From: JABDIP01 sp965212545
GTDB taxonomy: Bacteria > Pseudomonadota > Alphaproteobacteria > DSM-16000 > Inquilinaceae
Reading direction: 5' to 3'
DNA: 64,000 nt
Assembly (NCBI GenBank): GCA_965212545.1
Contig: CBDBVB010000023.1
Coordinates: 87,734-151,733, forward strand
Positions within the stretch are counted from its first letter, which is position 1. Each line of letters opens with the position of its first letter. The notes below the pieces were generated by a model. That model did no database searches, was not told where the DNA came from, and saw nothing but the letters and a program-made list of their open reading frames with translations. Shown here one piece after another: positions 31,621-40,506 of the stretch. The position numbers were made by a program, and so were the translations under genes.

Positions 31621-32523
31621 TCAGCTCGTCGCCGGCAGGTCGCGATGCATCAGGCCGACGCGATATCCCTGGTCTTCCAGCCAGCGTCCCAGGCGCGCGG
31701 CGACGAACACAGACCGGTGACGACCGCCGGTGCAGCCGATCGCAATCGTCAGGTAGCTCTTGCCTTCGTGATTGTAGCGCGGCAGCAACGGGCTGAGCAG
31801 CCCCGTCATCCGGTCGAAGAATTCGGCGAAGTCCCGGTCGGCGGCGACCGCCTGCTGCACCGCCTCGTCGAGTCCGCTCAGCGGGCGCAGATCCGGGTTC
31901 CAGTAGGGGTTGTCCAGGAATCGCACATCGAACACCAGATCGGATTCGCGTGGCAGGCCGCGGCTGAACGAGAACGAGGTTACCTGGACGAACGGCCCCG
32001 GCGCGCCGCCGACCGCGAAGTGCCCTTCCAACTGCCGGCGCAGATCGTGGATCGACAGGGCCGTGCTGTCGATCAGCAGGTCGGCGTGGTCGCGCAGCGG
32101 TCCGACGACATTGCGGTCGGCCGCGATGCCGTCGGCGACCGGTCGGTCGACCGCCAGGGGATGGCGGCGCCGGGTCTCGGTGTAGCGCCGCTGCAGAACC
32201 TCGTCGTCGCAATCCAGGAACAGCAGGCCGACGCTCAGCGCGGCGTCGGACTTCAGCTCTCCCAGTTCGGACAACAGCCGGTCGGCCGTGAAGCCCCGGG
32301 TCCGGCAGTCGATGCCGACGGCGATCGGCCGGCTGGAAAGATCGTCCTGGGCCAGCAGGGCCGGCACCAGCGACAGGGGCAGGTTGTCGACCGCCTCGTA
32401 GCCCAGATCCTCCAGCACGCCAAGCGCCGACGACATGCCGGCGCCAGACATGCCGGTGACCAGCGCGACACGCCGCGGCGACCCTTCGGCCGCCGCCGGA
32501 TTGCCGGCGGGGGATTCGTTCAT
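31621..32523 (-). CDS. rapZ: RNase adapter RapZ with an altered P-loop
   Basis: A 300-residue RapZ/YvcJ nucleotide-binding protein. The P-loop reads GMSGAGMSS: the usual lysine before Ser is Met30, from an ATG codon. The rest is typical: LEDLGYEAVDNLPLSLVP, IAVGIDCRTRGF, LFLDCDDEVLQRRYTETRRRHPL, and the C-terminal YLTIAIGCTGGRHRSVFVA. In enterobacteria RapZ steers RNase E to a small RNA controlling GlmS; in alphaproteobacteria the target is unclear. The start (MNESPAG) overlaps the hprK stop, so the gene belongs to the PTS cascade operon. Confidence 0.92.
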   Translation of the reverse strand: MNESPAGNPAAAEGSPRRVALVTGMSGAGMSSALGVLEDLGYEAVDNLPLSLVPALLAQDDLSSRPIAVGIDCRTRGFTADRLLSELGELKSDAALSVGLLFLDCDDEVLQRRYTETRRRHPLAVDRPVADGIAADRNVVGPLRDHADLLIDSTALSIHDLRRQLEGHFAVGGAPGPFVQVTSFSFSRGLPRESDLVFDVRFLDNPYWNPDLRPLSGLDEAVQQAVAADRDFAEFFDRMTGLLSPLLPRYNHEGKSYLTIAIGCTGGRHRSVFVAARLGRWLEDQGYRVGLMHRDLPATS

Positions 32524-32981
32524 GGCTGCACCGCCACCGGCCAATCACCGCTGCCCCGTTTCAGCGCAGAAACCGCGAGCCGCAGCGCCGCCGGAGCCGA
32601 GGGGCGGAACGGGTCCAGCTCCAGCAGCGGCAGCCGCTGCCCGAGATAGGCGCAACAGCCGGGATCGGGCATCCGTTCGATCTCCTGACCGGGTTTCAGA
32701 TCGACCACCAACGCCACCGGCGCCGAGCCGAGACAAGGCGCCGGCAGCGGACCGATCCCACGGACCTCCAGCAGGCCGGCGATGGCCGCAGGCGCGCTGG
32801 CGATCAAGCGGCCGGCCTCGGCCCCGTCACCCAGGGACAGCCGCACCCGATCGTCGGCCACCAGTTGGGCGCCGACGTCGATCAGCCGCAATGCGAGGTC
32901 GGATTTGCCGCTGCCCGACGGGCCGCGCAGCAACACGCCCACACCGTCAACGGCAATACAGGTGGCATGTACCGTGCCCAT
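32520..32981 (-). CDS. hprK: HPr kinase/phosphorylase, short alphaproteobacterial form
   Basis: A 153-residue catalytic-domain-only HprK, which phosphorylates HPr on serine. Walker A is GPSGSGKS at about 20-27, followed by LVADDRVRLS (acidic pair). EVRGIGPLPAP matches the HprK signature region. The N-terminal domain of the Gram-positive enzyme is lacking, as usual in this class. MGTVHATC is chosen as start; a longer frame adds 21 non-conserved residues. In most relatives chvG lies directly upstream; here two unrelated genes intervene. Confidence 0.9.
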   Translation of the reverse strand: MGTVHATCIAVDGVGVLLRGPSGSGKSDLALRLIDVGAQLVADDRVRLSLGDGAEAGRLIASAPAAIAGLLEVRGIGPLPAPCLGSAPVALVVDLKPGQEIERMPDPGCCAYLGQRLPLLELDPFRPSAPAALRLAVSALKRGSGDWPVAVQP

Positions 32982-33103
32982 GGGCGTCAAGGTGGCGGCG
33001 GCGCATGCTCCTGTCAATCGCGGGCGGCCGGCCGGCGGCGGCAATGCGGCCGGATTGCCGTCAGTACGCAGGTGCCCCGGCCGCGGCGCGATGCCGGTGA
33101 CGA

Positions 33104-34069
33104 CTATTCAGTTGTGGCCGGAACCGCGGCGCTTTCCCGGCGCTTGACCGTGATCAGGTAGAGCGCAAGGGTGACCGTCGCGACAGCGATCCAGATCACT
33201 GGCTCATGCCGCTCACCCAGCAGGGCCATGCCCCACAGGAAACCGGCGAACAGCGAGATGAAGCAGCCGAACGAGACGAACACCGCGCCGCGCGTCCGCA
33301 ACAGGTAGAAATAAAGATAGACCTCCAGATAGGTCACCGGCACGAAGGCCAGGATCGCCCACTCGGCCAGCCCGAACCGGGATGGCAGGCCGGCGCCCCC
33401 CTCAAGCACCAGCCAGATCGGCAGCAGAAGCAGGGCTCCGGCCACCGCTTCGCCGGTCACCACCTGGATGGCGCGCAGATCCTGCGGCCAGCGCGCCGAG
33501 ACATAGATGCCGTCGACGGCGTAGGCCAGCGGGATGATGAAGACGATCAGCAGGCCCCTCAGCCTGGCGTCGGCGGTGGTCGCCAGATCCGGCCACATGG
33601 CGATCCCGACCCCGGCAAGCGCGACGGCCACCGCCAGCAGCCGGCGAGCCGACAGCGCCTCGGTCCGCAGTGCCAGCACGATCACCACCGTGAAGACCGG
33701 GATCAGCGCCTCGGTGTAGAGCACGATCAGGCCGGCCGACAATTGATCGGCGATCCACAGCACTCCGCCCAGCGGCACCACATAGCCGAACAGCCCGCTG
33801 ATGATGAAAAAGCGCACATGCCGCCAATTGGTCCGGAACCAGTCGCGCCGCACCGCCAGTGTGACCAGATAGGCCACGGACAGCAGGATCATCGAGCCGG
33901 TCAGGATCGTCAGTTCGCTGAGTTCCGACCCGGCGGCGATCTTCAGCAGCGAGAACTGCAGCCCCCAGAATGCGCCCAGCAACAGCAGCAGCACCGCGGG
34001 GCACCAGGCGGCGAGGCCGCCGGTCAGGGCCTTGAGGGTCGACGATCGAGTGGAGCCGGGTTTTGACAT
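33104..34069 (-). CDS. EamA/DMT-family transporter
   Basis: A 321-residue protein with ten hydrophobic spans in two homologous halves. The first half begins with LLLLLGAFWGLQFSLLKIA; the second ends with a GFLWGMALLGERHEPVIWIAVATVTLALYLI segment, the usual EamA closing pattern. The substrate is unknown (metabolite or amino-acid efflux in characterised members). The start at 34069 (MSKPGSTRSS) is chosen. It interrupts the usual chvI-chvG-hprK order. The 278 bases between it and the next gene hold nothing recognisable. Confidence 0.87.
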   Translation of the reverse strand: MSKPGSTRSSTLKALTGGLAAWCPAVLLLLLGAFWGLQFSLLKIAAGSELSELTILTGSMILLSVAYLVTLAVRRDWFRTNWRHVRFFIISGLFGYVVPLGGVLWIADQLSAGLIVLYTEALIPVFTVVIVLALRTEALSARRLLAVAVALAGVGIAMWPDLATTADARLRGLLIVFIIPLAYAVDGIYVSARWPQDLRAIQVVTGEAVAGALLLLPIWLVLEGGAGLPSRFGLAEWAILAFVPVTYLEVYLYFYLLRTRGAVFVSFGCFISLFAGFLWGMALLGERHEPVIWIAVATVTLALYLITVKRRESAAVPATTE

Positions 34070-34347
34070 CCCGGGAAGATGGCCGACGGCGATCACCGGG
34101 CAGTCACAGGCCTATGGCCGTACCCACCGGAGGTCCAAACAGCTCATGTAGTGTCGTACAGCATTGTCCGTGTCCAACGGCCTTGTTCGACGCTTTCCGA
34201 TTACTCAGAACTGCTCATGCGGATGTCGGCTATCGGATCAGGAACCAGTCGCCCGTTTTCGGCGGTTGGCTAGGCCGTAAATAGCCAGGGACGGACAGTA
34301 AGACCGCGCACATTGAGCCGTGCATCCCCGACGTCGGAAGAAAAGAA

Positions 34348-34920
34348 TCAACAACTGCCGTTATTGACACTGCCGTCAGGCATTACCGTTCCGCAGAAGA
34401 TTGTGTTTTCTAGTTTCGCGTCGGCGAGGTCGGAGCCTGACAGCTTCACGCCAGTCAGATTTGCTCCGATCAGCGAAGCGCCTCCAAGTCGCGCGTCTAC
34501 GATATCCGCTCCTGACAGATCCGCATTCTCTAAGTTTGCCCTCGTCAGATTTGCGCCTGTTAAGTTCACGTCCCTCACGTTGGCGTTGACCAGAGTCGCG
34601 CCAGATAAATCCGCGCCCACTAAACTTGAGTTCAGCAAATTGGCGCCGTCTAAATTCGCATCGGCCAAGAGAGCGTCGACCAGCTTCGTGTTAGTCAGTA
34701 TTGCGCCCGACAGAATTGCATCTTCGAGTATGGCGTTACTTAGGTTTGCAGATGCCAGGTCCGCTTCTGTCAAATCCGCGCCAGTCAAATCGGCATCCTT
34801 CAGGTCGCATGCAAAGCAAGAGCCTGATTCCATCGTTCGCCCTAGGTGCGTCGGATTGAAGGCCAATGACGACGAAGTCCCCAGCGACATCGCCAACGCT
34901 GTCGCAACTAAACGTTTCAT
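34348..34920 (-). CDS. Secreted pentapeptide-repeat protein
   Basis: A 190-residue protein. A signal peptide (MKRLVATALAMSLGTSSSLAF) is followed by a Cys pair (GSCFACDLKD) and about 25 tandem pentapeptides of the A(D/N)LXX type (ADLTG, ADLTE, ANLDG, ADLSG), which form a right-handed beta-helix. It ends with FCGTVMPDGSVNNGSC, giving further cysteines for disulfides. The role is unknown; cytoplasmic relatives include gyrase protectors, but this one is exported. GC is lower than in its neighbours. It is inserted between chvG and hprK. Confidence 0.87.
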   Translation of the reverse strand: MKRLVATALAMSLGTSSSLAFNPTHLGRTMESGSCFACDLKDADLTGADLTEADLASANLSNAILEDAILSGAILTNTKLVDALLADANLDGANLLNSSLVGADLSGATLVNANVRDVNLTGANLTRANLENADLSGADIVDARLGGASLIGANLTGVKLSGSDLADAKLENTIFCGTVMPDGSVNNGSC

Positions 34921-35118
34921 GTGGCGTTGTCCCAACAAGTTAGGTCGCCTCCCCTCGCGACACCAGTGCGAGCATAACAGGATCAGCTCACGACCGCATC
35001 GGGTCAAAACCGGCGGTCTGAGACGCGCAGGTCGGACGACCGCGTTCTGATTTGCAAGCGGACGTTGCGATCGACCGCGTCGGTTCAAGACTCCTGGCCG
35101 TGCCGATATGTCCTGACC

Positions 35119-36864
35119 CTACCGCGCCGGGATCTTCACCGTGAAATGCGCGCCGGTCCCCTCGTCGCGGTTGGCGGCGGAGATCTTGCCGTTATGGGCG
35201 TCGATGATCTGCTTGGAGATGCTCAGGCCGAGGCCGGAATGGGTGCCGAATTTCTCGCCCGCCGGGCGCTCGGTGTAGAACCGGTCGAAGATCGCCGCCA
35301 GCTTGGTCGCCGGAATGCCCGGGCCCTCATCCTCGAGATCGACGATCACATAACCGCCCTCGCGCCGCGCCCTGATGGCGATCACGCCGCCGGGCGGAGA
35401 GAACGAGATCGCGTTGCCGATCAGGTTGCGGAACACCTGCACCAGCCGATCCTCCAGCCCGTTCACATACAGGGTGTTGAACGGTGGCAGGGTGAGGCGC
35501 AGCACCGGCCCGCCATCCTCCAGCGTGGTATCGTAGAGTTCGACCAGCATGCGCAGCATGGCGGCCACATCGACTTCGTCGGACTCGGCGCGGGACAGCT
35601 CTGCGTCGATCCGCGAGGCGTCGGAGATATCGGTGATCAGCCGGTCGAGCCGCTGCACGTCCTCCAGGATGATGGTCATCAGGCGGCGCTGCTGTTCCGG
35701 ATCCTGGATCCGCGACACGGTCTCCACCGCGCTGCGCAGCGAGGTCAGCGGGTTCTTGATCTCATGCGCCACGTCGGCGGCAAAGCGCTCGATGGCGTCC
35801 ATGCGGGTCCACAGCGCAGAGGTCATGTCGCGCAAAGCGCCGGACAGCTCGCCGATCTCGTCGCGGCGGCGGGAGAAATCCGGGATCAGCTGCTGCCGTC
35901 CATGGCCGCGGCGCACCTGCTCGGCGGCCGCCGCCAGCCGGCGGATCGGACGGGTGATGGTGCCGGCGAGGTAAAGCGACAGCGCCACGGTGACCAGCAG
36001 CGCCACGCCCCAGACCATCAGGATATCCTCGCGCACCGACTGGATCGCCTTCTCCAGCACGCCGGTGTCGCGGGTGACCAGGATCGCGCCCTTGACCGCA
36101 CGCAGGCGCTGGACCGGAACGGCGACGCCGAGGATCTTGCGGCCCTCGAGATCGGACCAGACCTGCTGGCCGACATTGCCGGCCAGGGCGCGCATCACCG
36201 GCGGATAGTCGGCGGCCTGCTGCTGGGCCCGCTCCGGATAGGGCGGCCAGCCCTTGCGCTCCGGCACCAGATGGGTAATCCAGCCGTAAACCGCGTCGAA
36301 CATGTCGCGCAACCAGACGCTGTCATCGGCGGGACGCAGCAGCTCGATCTCGATGATCCCGCCGCCGATCAGCAGGCGGCTGTCGGCCAGCAGAGTTCCT
36401 TCGGCGGTGAACAGCCGGGTGCGGGTGTCGGTGGTCTCGTACAGGCGGCGCACCATCTGGCGGCCGCGTTCCGGATCGAGGTCGAGGCCGAAATCCGGGT
36501 CGCCGACGATGGCGCCCTCGGCCAGCGCGCCGGCAAAGATCAGCGCCTCGGTGCGCAGGCTCGCCATCTCGGTCTCGATCAGGCGTTCTTCATAGCGGCC
36601 GAGATAGAGCAGGCCGCCGACCAGGATCATCAGCGCCAGCAGGTTGATCGCCAGCACCCGGGCGGTCAGCTTGGAGAAGCTCCAGCGACGGCGGATTTTG
36701 GGTAGCGGGGCGTCCTTCGCCGGCGTCGCGTCGTGGCCCGGCGCTTCGTCGGTCGACCATACCGAGCCTGTCGGCGCCTGCGGCTTGCGAGTCTCGTCAG
36801 CCGGCGCCGCCGGGGACGCCAGATCAGACGGCGCCCTCAGATCCGAGCGGATATCAAGCCTCAT
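35119..36864 (-). CDS. chvG: Sensor histidine kinase ChvG (ExoS type)
   Basis: A 581-residue membrane kinase. The Pro/Asp-rich cytoplasmic N-terminus (1-60) leads to membrane span 1 (about 71-88), a periplasmic stimulus-sensing domain (about 90-280), span 2 (about 282-303), a HAMP domain, then HisKA and ATPase domains. The phospho-acceptor is His367 in FAADVAHEIKNPLTSLRSA. RNLIGNAISFSPPGG, DEGPGIP and HSGLGLSISKQI form the ATP site. ChvG/ChvI responds to acidity and envelope stress in relatives. The start overlaps the chvI stop by four bases. Confidence 0.92.
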   Translation of the reverse strand: MRLDIRSDLRAPSDLASPAAPADETRKPQAPTGSVWSTDEAPGHDATPAKDAPLPKIRRRWSFSKLTARVLAINLLALMILVGGLLYLGRYEERLIETEMASLRTEALIFAGALAEGAIVGDPDFGLDLDPERGRQMVRRLYETTDTRTRLFTAEGTLLADSRLLIGGGIIEIELLRPADDSVWLRDMFDAVYGWITHLVPERKGWPPYPERAQQQAADYPPVMRALAGNVGQQVWSDLEGRKILGVAVPVQRLRAVKGAILVTRDTGVLEKAIQSVREDILMVWGVALLVTVALSLYLAGTITRPIRRLAAAAEQVRRGHGRQQLIPDFSRRRDEIGELSGALRDMTSALWTRMDAIERFAADVAHEIKNPLTSLRSAVETVSRIQDPEQQRRLMTIILEDVQRLDRLITDISDASRIDAELSRAESDEVDVAAMLRMLVELYDTTLEDGGPVLRLTLPPFNTLYVNGLEDRLVQVFRNLIGNAISFSPPGGVIAIRARREGGYVIVDLEDEGPGIPATKLAAIFDRFYTERPAGEKFGTHSGLGLSISKQIIDAHNGKISAANRDEGTGAHFTVKIPAR

Positions 36865-37571
36865 CCGGCCTCGGCGGTCTCCTTGTACCGGTAGCCGACT
36901 CCATACAGTGTTTCGATCTGACCGAACTCATCGTCGATCGCCTTGAACTTCTTGCGGATGCGCTTGATGTGGCTGTCGATCGTGCGATCGTCCACATAAA
37001 TGTGCTCGCCATAGGCGGCGTCCATCAGCACATCGCGGCTCTTCACATGCCCGGGGCGCATCGCCAGCGCCTTCACCAGCAGGAACTCGGTCACCGTCAG
37101 CTCGATGGGCTTGCCCCTCCAGGTGCAGGCATGGCGGTTGGAGTCGAGCACCAGATCACCGCGCACCACAACGGCACTCGGGTCGGCATCGGCGTCGGAG
37201 ATCGCCAGTTCGCCGCGCCGCAGGAGGGCCCGGATGCGTTCGATCAGCAGGCGCTGTGAGAACGGCTTCTTGATGTAATCGTCGGCGCCCATGCGCAGCC
37301 CGAGCAGCTCGTCGACTTCGTCATCCTTGGAGGTCAGGAAGATCACCGGCATCTGCGAGAATTTGCGCAGCCGGGTCAGCAGCTCCATGCCGTCCATGCG
37401 CGGCATCTTGATATCCAGCACCGCCACGTCGGCCGGTCGCGAGGTCAGCCCCCTGAGGGCCTCGTCGCCATCGGCATAGGTCCGCACGTCGAAACCCTCG
37501 GCCTCCAGCGCGATGGATACCGAGGTCAGAATATTGCGGTCATCGTCGACCAGCGCGATGGTTTGACCCAC
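36861..37571 (-). CDS. chvI: Response regulator ChvI
   Basis: A 236-residue OmpR/PhoB-type regulator. The receiver domain carries LVDDDRN and the phosphorylated Asp53 in VAVLDIKMPRMDG. Switch and lysine residues are in VIFLTSKDDE and DDYIKKPFS. The winged-helix DNA-binding domain (about 140-232) shows LTVTEFLLVKAL and the closing LYGVGYRY. The GTG at 37571 is the start because AAGGAG lies eight bases ahead; a longer frame to 37610 runs through the ribosome site. It forms an operon with chvG. Confidence 0.93.
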   Translation of the reverse strand: MGQTIALVDDDRNILTSVSIALEAEGFDVRTYADGDEALRGLTSRPADVAVLDIKMPRMDGMELLTRLRKFSQMPVIFLTSKDDEVDELLGLRMGADDYIKKPFSQRLLIERIRALLRRGELAISDADADPSAVVVRGDLVLDSNRHACTWRGKPIELTVTEFLLVKALAMRPGHVKSRDVLMDAAYGEHIYVDDRTIDSHIKRIRKKFKAIDDEFGQIETLYGVGYRYKETAEAG

Positions 37572-37961
37572 TTGGGCGCTCCTTCCTTCAGGTCGGGGAC
37601 CTGCGACCACCGTCTATGCACATGACGGTCAATGGAGGTGGCTTCGATCCCCGACGACACTCTTTGTCGATGCTCGAAGGTTGCGCTCCAATATGGCGCA
37701 TTTGCGGCTGCATTGTAATCAGGGCCGCCGGAATCCCGCCGTTTTGCGGCTTTTCTCAGGGTCGATGGAGCGGCGTGACGGGTCCACCGGCGTTTCTGGT
37801 GATTCGGCGTCGGCCGTTCGCCGGCAGACCAGAACGCACCGAAAGCATCCTGGGCTCGGTTGCTCTTGCATTGATCTGCCGGATACATACTTGACCTTCC
37901 AGTAGCTGGAATGAGCACTCTTCGGGCGACTGGCGGCGGATCAGGCGAGGAGACCAACGAG
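37572..37961 (+). other. Divergent intergenic region between chvI and the multicopper oxidase
   Basis: This 390-bp gap has no convincing gene. The left part should contain the chvI promoter (minus strand). The right part holds the CueR/HmrR-type promoter at 37891-37913 and a GAGGAG ribosome site at about 37947. A longer reading of the oxidase from 37911 would start inside the operator and is rejected. Confidence 0.6.
37891..37913 (+). promoter_or_regulatory. CueR/HmrR-type copper-responsive promoter
   Basis: A -35 box TTGACC (37891-37896) overlaps the dyad CCTTCCAGTAGCTGGAATG. That is almost the canonical CueR/HmrR operator, in which a MerR-family dimer binds between -35 and -10 elements set 19 bp apart. 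The expected -10 near 37916 is weak. It stands about 50 bp ahead of a copper oxidase gene, which fits copper induction. The regulator gene is not in the window. Confidence 0.75.
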
Positions 37962-39371
37962 ATGTTTCGACGCCAGTTCATCGCAGGCGGAACGCTGATC
38001 GGCTCGGCGCTGGCGATCCAGGGCTGGACGACAGAGGCCGGCGCTGCCGGCCACATGCGTGAATTGACCGCGCGGCAAGGTCGGGCGCCGCTGTACTCGA
38101 AGGACGGGCAGGGCACCGCGATCTGGGGCTTCGACGGTCAGTCGCCGGGCCCGCTGCTGCGGGCGCGCCAGGGTGACGAGCTGAAATTCCGGCTCGTCAA
38201 CCGGCTGCCGCAGGCAACCAGCATTCACTGGCATGGGGTGCGCGTGCCCAATGCGATGGACGGCGTTTCCGGCCTGACCCAGGACGCCGTGCCGCCGGAT
38301 GAGGGGTTCGACTACGTCTTCCAGGCGCCGGACGCCGGAACCTTCTGGTATCACACCCACAATCGCTCCTGGGAGCAGATGGCGCGCGGGCTTTACGGCG
38401 TCCTCGTCGTCGAAGAGCCGGACCCGCCGCCGGTCGACCAGGACATCGTCTTCGTCATCGACGATTGGCGCCTGGACGACAGCGGCGCCATCCACGAAGC
38501 CAGCCTGGGCGATATCCGGGACTGGGCGCATGGCGGCCGTCTGGGCAACTGGGTCACCGTCAACGGCGAATCGGAACACCGGCTCGAGGTCACCGCCGGC
38601 GAACGCATTCGGCTGCGCATTCTCAACGCCGCCAACTCCAGGATCATGACACTGGCGTTTCCCAAGCACGACCCGACGGTCATCGCCTTGGATGGACAGC
38701 CGACCGGCCCGTTCCCGCTTGACGGATCGCCGCTACGAATAGCGCCCGGGCAACGTGCCGATCTGGTTCTGGACATGGGCCTGAATCCCGGCACGACCAG
38801 CCCGATTCGGGAGGTGAGCGGCCGGGAGTCAATTTCAGTCGCCCATTTCGCTTATCGGCCGGATGCCGCGCGACCCCGCAACCCGCTACCACCGGTGGCG
38901 GCGCCCGCGTCCAACCCGATCCGCACCGATCTCGATCCGGGCTCGGCCGTCAAGGCGGATCTGCTGATGGAGGGGGGTGCGATGGGCCGCATGGCCGGCG
39001 CCATGATGAATGGCCGCATGATGGATATGAGGGACCTTGTCGCGGCCGGCCGGGTATGGGCCTTGAACGGTGTGGCGGGCAGGCCGGTGCAACCGCTGTT
39101 GACCGCCGAGGTCGGGCGGACCGTGGCGATCGATATGATCAACGACACCCGCTGGCCGCACGCCATGCATCTGCACGGTCACCACTTCACGGTGACCCAG
39201 CGCGAGGGCCGCACCGTCAACGACGGGCCCTGGCGTGACACCGAACTGCTGGAACCCGGCGAGCGCGCAACAATCGCGTTCGTGGCCGACGCGCCCGGCC
39301 GATGGCTGCTCCACTGCCACATGCTGGAGCATCATGCCGGCGGCATGGTGACCTGGATCGAGGTCACTTGA
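37962..39371 (+). CDS. Multicopper oxidase (CueO/CopA type)
   Basis: A 469-residue exported oxidase. The N-terminus MFRRQFIAGGTLIG carries a twin-arginine type signal. Copper ligands are in four motifs: HWHG (about 89), HTH (about 131), HAMHLHGHHF and HCHMLEHH near the C-terminus, giving one type-1 and one trinuclear centre. A Met-rich insert (MGRMAGAMMNGRMMDM) before the third motif is the kind that binds Cu(I) in CueO. It probably oxidises Cu(I) in the periplasm for copper tolerance. GAGGAG lies ten bases before the start. Confidence 0.92.
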   Translation: MFRRQFIAGGTLIGSALAIQGWTTEAGAAGHMRELTARQGRAPLYSKDGQGTAIWGFDGQSPGPLLRARQGDELKFRLVNRLPQATSIHWHGVRVPNAMDGVSGLTQDAVPPDEGFDYVFQAPDAGTFWYHTHNRSWEQMARGLYGVLVVEEPDPPPVDQDIVFVIDDWRLDDSGAIHEASLGDIRDWAHGGRLGNWVTVNGESEHRLEVTAGERIRLRILNAANSRIMTLAFPKHDPTVIALDGQPTGPFPLDGSPLRIAPGQRADLVLDMGLNPGTTSPIREVSGRESISVAHFAYRPDAARPRNPLPPVAAPASNPIRTDLDPGSAVKADLLMEGGAMGRMAGAMMNGRMMDMRDLVAAGRVWALNGVAGRPVQPLLTAEVGRTVAIDMINDTRWPHAMHLHGHHFTVTQREGRTVNDGPWRDTELLEPGERATIAFVADAPGRWLLHCHMLEHHAGGMVTWIEVT

Positions 39372-39433
39372 GGTCGGTGACTGCGGTTCGCGACGGCCGC
39401 AATGGCCCGATTGGCCCGATGCCCGAAGCAGCC

Positions 39434-40387
39434 TTACGGCTCGATGGTCCGATAGCGCCGCATGGTGTCGATCAGGGCCGAGCGGATGCCCGGCTCCATA
39501 GCCGAATGGCCAGCGTCGGGGACAACGACAAATCGCGCCTCGGGCCAGGCGTGGCGCAGATCGTTGGCGCTGGCGATCGGGCAGACGATGTCGTAACGGC
39601 CATGCACGATGGTCGCCGGGATGTCCCGAACCTTGTCGATCTCGCCCAGAAGCTGGTCTTCCGGGCTGAACAGGTTGTTGCGGAAGAAATGCGCCTCGAT
39701 GCGCGCCAGACCCAGCGCGTGGGCGTCTTCGCCCGCCGCCGCCACGGTGTCCGGGTTCGGCAGCAGGGTCGAGCAGGCGCCTTCGAACATGCTCCAGGCC
39801 CGCGCCGCCGGCAGGTGGATGGTCGGGTCGGTGTCGATCAGCCGCCGGTAATACCCTTCCAGAAGATCGCCCTGCTCGTCCTCGGGCAGGAAGCCGCTGA
39901 AGGTCTCCCAGGCCTCAGGGAAGATGCCGCGCATGCCATAGAGGAACCAGTCGATCTCGCTGCGCCGCATCAGGAAGATGCCGCGCAAGGTCAGGGTCAG
40001 GCAGCGGTCGGGATGCACCTCGCCATAGGCCAGCGCCAAGGTGCTGCCCCAGGAGCCGCCGAACACGTGCCAGCGGTCGATATCGAGATGCCGGCGCAGC
40101 GTCTCGATATCGTCGATCAGATGCTCCGTCGTGTTGTTGGCGATCTCGCCCAGCGGCTTGGAGCGGCCGGCGCCGCGCTGGTCGAAAATCACGATGCGGT
40201 AGTGATCGGGATCGAAGAATCGGCGATGCACCGGCGAGGCGCCGGCCCCGGGCCCGCCATGCAGGAAGACCACCGGCACCCCCTCCGGGTTGCCGCACTG
40301 CTCCCAATAGAGATGGTGTACGGAATCGACTTTCAGCGTGCCCGTCTGGAAAGGTTCGACCGGCGGGAAGATCGCATCGCGCGGCAT
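39434..40387 (-). CDS. pip: Proline iminopeptidase
   Basis: A 317-residue alpha/beta-hydrolase that removes N-terminal proline. It shows the oxyanion motif FLHGGPGAGA, DQRGAGRS, the nucleophile Ser112 in FGGSWGSTLAL, the Asp in GRYDIVCP and the His in DAGHSAME. The start MPRDAIFPPVEPFQTG is the normal family N-terminus; an upstream extension of 26 codons is not conserved in type. It is convergent with the multicopper oxidase gene. Confidence 0.94.
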   Translation of the reverse strand: MPRDAIFPPVEPFQTGTLKVDSVHHLYWEQCGNPEGVPVVFLHGGPGAGASPVHRRFFDPDHYRIVIFDQRGAGRSKPLGEIANNTTEHLIDDIETLRRHLDIDRWHVFGGSWGSTLALAYGEVHPDRCLTLTLRGIFLMRRSEIDWFLYGMRGIFPEAWETFSGFLPEDEQGDLLEGYYRRLIDTDPTIHLPAARAWSMFEGACSTLLPNPDTVAAAGEDAHALGLARIEAHFFRNNLFSPEDQLLGEIDKVRDIPATIVHGRYDIVCPIASANDLRHAWPEARFVVVPDAGHSAMEPGIRSALIDTMRRYRTIEP

Positions 40388-40506
40388 AAGGCTGAGCTCC
40401 GAAATCCAGGGCCGCCGTACCGGGCAGCGCGAACCGAGTTTAGGCAGTCCATGCCGCCGACGCAAAACCTCCTGCGGCCACTGCGACCATAGGCTACAAG
40501 AAGATC

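Noticed and set aside
30503..31720. Long plus-strand frames over the PTS genes
   Set aside because: They are antisense to ptsI, HPr and EIIA, whose active-site motifs are all clear.
34348..34920. Tandem repeats considered as a CRISPR-like or minisatellite array
   Set aside because: The periodicity is five codons (15 bases) with varied sequence and encodes A(D/N)LXX pentapeptides, so it is a coding repeat protein.
37911..37961. Earlier start of the multicopper oxidase
   Set aside because: The ATG at 37911 falls inside the CueR-type operator. GAGGAG lies before 37962, where a twin-arginine signal begins.
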